Under the pieces are notes generated by a model. That model was not told the DNA's origin and did no database searches. It saw only the letters and a program-made list of their open reading frames with translations. DNA of 6,501 nucleotides. Origin: Actinomycetota bacterium (GTDB lineage: Bacteria; Actinomycetota; Actinomycetes; Nanopelagicales; Nanopelagicaceae). The position numbers and the translations under genes are program-made. The DNA lies in the NCBI GenBank assembly GCA_009702205.1, contig WLIM01000063.1, positions 1 to 6,501 of the forward strand, in the 5' to 3' direction. This document shows, piece by piece, positions 4,650 through 6,501 of this stretch. The first letter of the stretch is position 1. Each line of letters begins with the position of its first letter.

Positions 4650-6173
4650 ATGTCGCTAGCTATGACATCAAGCGTTGCGCTCACTGGGCTAATTGGAAAT
4701 CTTGTAGAAGTCGAAGTAGATATTTCAGATGGTCTGCCTGGATATGTCTTACTGGGGCTGCCGGATGCTGCGCTAAATGAATCCAAGGATCGAGTTCGTG
4801 CCGCACTTATAAATAGTGGTGAAACCTGGCCCAACAAGAAGGTTACAGTTTCGCTTTCGCCAGCTTGGCTTCCAAAGAGTGGTTCCGGTTTTGATTTACC
4901 CATTGCAATTGCGCTTTTAATGGCACAAGGACTAATTCCAAAAGATGAAGCAACTCCAACAATCTATTTAGGGGAATTATCTTTAGATGGCCAAGTTCGC
5001 TCGATTCGGGGTGTGCTGCCGTCGGTGTTAGCGGCTAAAAATAATGGATTCGCACGGGCACTAGTGCCTTTCAAAAATTATGCAGAAGCCAAATGTGTAT
5101 TTGGAATTAATGTAATAGCAATTAACTCATTAGATGATGCGCTTCGATATTTACGAACTGGCGAAATTCCAAATTCACCCGAAGAGCTAGAAAGAGATGA
5201 AACTGACTATTTCTTAGATTTGTGTGATGTTGCAGGACAACTTGGTGCCCGTAAAGCCTTAGAGATAGCAGCAATCGGTGGGCATCATCTGCTTTTAATA
5301 GGTCCACCTGGAACCGGGAAGACTATGTTGGCCGAACGCATCCCATCCATACTTCCGCCACTCGATGAAGAGTCCATCTTGGAAGTTACTGCTATTCATT
5401 CAATCGCAGGAACACTTTTAGATCGCGCGCTCTTATCTAAACTGCCGCCCTTCGTTTCACCACATCACACAACAACTGCGCCCGCAATGATTGGCGGCGG
5501 TGCACATGCAATTAGGCCAGGTGCAACTTCACTGGCACATAAAGGTGTTCTCTTTATTGATGAAGCTCCAGAATGTGCACGTGGAGTTTTAGATTCACTT
5601 AGACAGCCACTCGAATCTGGCAATCTAACTATTTCTAGGGCTGTTGGTTCGGTCACATACCCCGCAAGATTTATGTTGGTACTTGCTGCCAATCCTTGTC
5701 CGTGTGGCAGGTTTAGTGGAAGAGGTAGAAGTTGTACCTGCACTCAAGTGGCAATAAGAAGGTATCTTCAAAGATTATCTGGTCCGCTATTAGACCGAAT
5801 CGATATTCGAGTCTTTGTAGATTCGCCTAGCCGAGCAGAGATGGCGAGTGATCAACTCGGAGAATCAAGTGCCACAGTTCGAAATCGTGTAATTCTCGCT
5901 CGGAAAATTGCAGACCAGCGCTTTGCGGATTGCAATTGGAAATTGAATTCACAAATACCGCCAAGTGAATTGCGTAAACGTTTTAGAGCCGAGAAACAAG
6001 GGATGAACTTCTTACACACCGAGTTGGATAACGAAAGGTTAAGTGCGCGTGGATTTCATAAAGTTCTGCGTATCTCTTGGAGTATCGCCGATTCACATGG
6101 CCATCAGATACCCAATCGTGATGATGTCGAAGCCGCCTTTAGATTGCGAGAAGGAATGGAGTTGATGGCTTGA
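4650..6173 (+). CDS. comM: ComM/YifB family Mg chelatase-like AAA+ ATPase
   Basis: ComM is a hexameric AAA+ helicase that promotes branch migration during integration of DNA taken up by natural transformation; outside competent species its role is less clear. The 507 residues are full length. An N-terminal ChlI/Lon-S5-like domain (about 20-140) includes G-L-P-G-Y and F-D-L-P-I-A-I-A. The ATPase core has Walker A G-P-P-G-T-G-K-T (218-225), Walker B V-L-F-I-D-E (300-305), sensor-1 Asn348 in A-A-N-P-C-P-C-G, and S-G-P-L-L-D-R-I-D (377-385). Four cysteines in a CxC-x9-CxC pattern (350, 352, 362, 364) are a family feature. A C-terminal domain runs from about 400. The start M-S-L aligns with E. coli YifB (M-S-L-S-I-V), preferring 4650 over Met5 at 4662. 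No ribosome binding site is seen; coupling with yraN is likely. Confidence 0.95.
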   Translation: MSLAMTSSVALTGLIGNLVEVEVDISDGLPGYVLLGLPDAALNESKDRVRAALINSGETWPNKKVTVSLSPAWLPKSGSGFDLPIAIALLMAQGLIPKDEATPTIYLGELSLDGQVRSIRGVLPSVLAAKNNGFARALVPFKNYAEAKCVFGINVIAINSLDDALRYLRTGEIPNSPEELERDETDYFLDLCDVAGQLGARKALEIAAIGGHHLLLIGPPGTGKTMLAERIPSILPPLDEESILEVTAIHSIAGTLLDRALLSKLPPFVSPHHTTTAPAMIGGGAHAIRPGATSLAHKGVLFIDEAPECARGVLDSLRQPLESGNLTISRAVGSVTYPARFMLVLAANPCPCGRFSGRGRSCTCTQVAIRRYLQRLSGPLLDRIDIRVFVDSPSRAEMASDQLGESSATVRNRVILARKIADQRFADCNWKLNSQIPPSELRKRFRAEKQGMNFLHTELDNERLSARGFHKVLRISWSIADSHGHQIPNRDDVEAAFRLREGMELMA

Positions 6174-6501
6174 ACACTTTCTTAGCACGAGCCCAACTAT
6201 TTTCTGCCATCGAAGGCGGATCAATATTCTGGAGCAATGAAATTATCACTCGAGGCGCAATAGAAGTAAGAGATCGAATTATTGCCGGGCGTTATGGTGA
6301 ACAGAATTCAGCGCTAAAAATCGCAGAGCGCCTAAAGCAATCAAGTGGGGAAGAGGTCTTAGCTGAGATTTCTAAAGCTGGTGCGTTTATTCTCACTCCA
6401 GAAGATATTGATTGGCCGCATTTTTTGAGTGATTTAGTGGCGCCCCCTATTGCACTTTTGATCAAAGGCCAACGCGAGTATTTACCAAACTTAATCAATT
6501 C
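6170..6501 (+). CDS. dprA: DNA processing protein DprA, N-terminal part (truncated by window end)
   Basis: DprA binds incoming single-stranded DNA during transformation and loads RecA. The window shows about 110 residues of its N-terminal region; the Rossmann-fold DNA-binding core lies mostly beyond the edge. The diagnostic stretch is F-I-L-T-P-E-D-I-D-W-P near 6389-6421, followed by L-S-D-L and P-P-I-A-L-L-I-K-G, the usual entry to the DprA core. There is no ATG or GTG in frame after the stop at 6140-6142 near the expected start. TTG at 6170 is chosen because a GGAG (6158-6161) sits eight bases upstream and the downstream protein begins N-T-F-L-A-R-A. The TTG overlaps the comM TGA as TTGA, implying translational coupling. 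Placement after comM agrees with other actinobacteria. Confidence 0.9.
   Translation, partial: MNTFLARAQLFSAIEGGSIFWSNEIITRGAIEVRDRIIAGRYGEQNSALKIAERLKQSSGEEVLAEISKAGAFILTPEDIDWPHFLSDLVAPPIALLIKGQREYLPNLIN

Noticed and set aside
5697..5741. Four-cysteine cluster in ComM as an inserted zinc finger
   Set aside because: The CxC and CxC pairs at this position are a usual ComM/YifB family feature, not an insertion.
6292..6498. Minus-strand open frame of 68 codons near the window end
   Set aside because: It is antisense to dprA, which has a clear family motif in the plus frame.

Overview
This 6.5 kb window looks like chromosomal housekeeping DNA from a low-GC actinobacterium. The evidence is the gene order rplS-lepB-rnhB-yraN-comM-dprA, which matches the actinobacterial block known from Mycobacterium and Streptomyces, and a convincing SepH (DUF3071), a cell-division protein restricted to Actinobacteria. 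Base composition is clearly AT-richer than in most actinobacteria (judged by eye, not computed). A streamlined freshwater lineage such as the Nanopelagicales (acI: Planktophila/Nanopelagicus) would fit, but this is inference and not a taxonomic assignment.

Layout. Positions 3-578 (+) hold the C-terminal part of an alkaline-phosphatase-superfamily phosphodiesterase cut by the window start. It converges, with a 3-base gap, on sepH (582-1448, -). A 32-base divergent spacer separates sepH from an inositol-monophosphatase-family gene (suhB-like, 1481-2284, +). After a 105-base leader with possible promoter and RNA hairpins comes rplS (2390-2896), then lepB (2923-3606) and rnhB (3606-4223, sharing one base with lepB). 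A 66-base spacer with an inverted repeat and a possible leaderless promoter precedes yraN (4290-4649). Immediately after it comes comM (4650-6173), and then the start of dprA (6170-6501, running off the window), which begins at a TTG overlapping the comM stop.

How the genes relate. rplS, lepB and rnhB serve ribosome structure, protein export and RNA:DNA hybrid removal, and are packed as an operon. yraN, comM and dprA form a second tightly packed unit linked to DNA uptake and recombination of incoming single strands. sepH acts with FtsZ at the division septum. No mobile element, CRISPR array, tRNA, rRNA or defence system was seen, and I found no convincing undescribed system. The points worth a second look are regulatory and architectural: the rplS leader and its C-terminal repeat extension, the altered spacer where other actinobacteria carry a DUF2469 gene, and the non-standard upstream neighbour of rplS.
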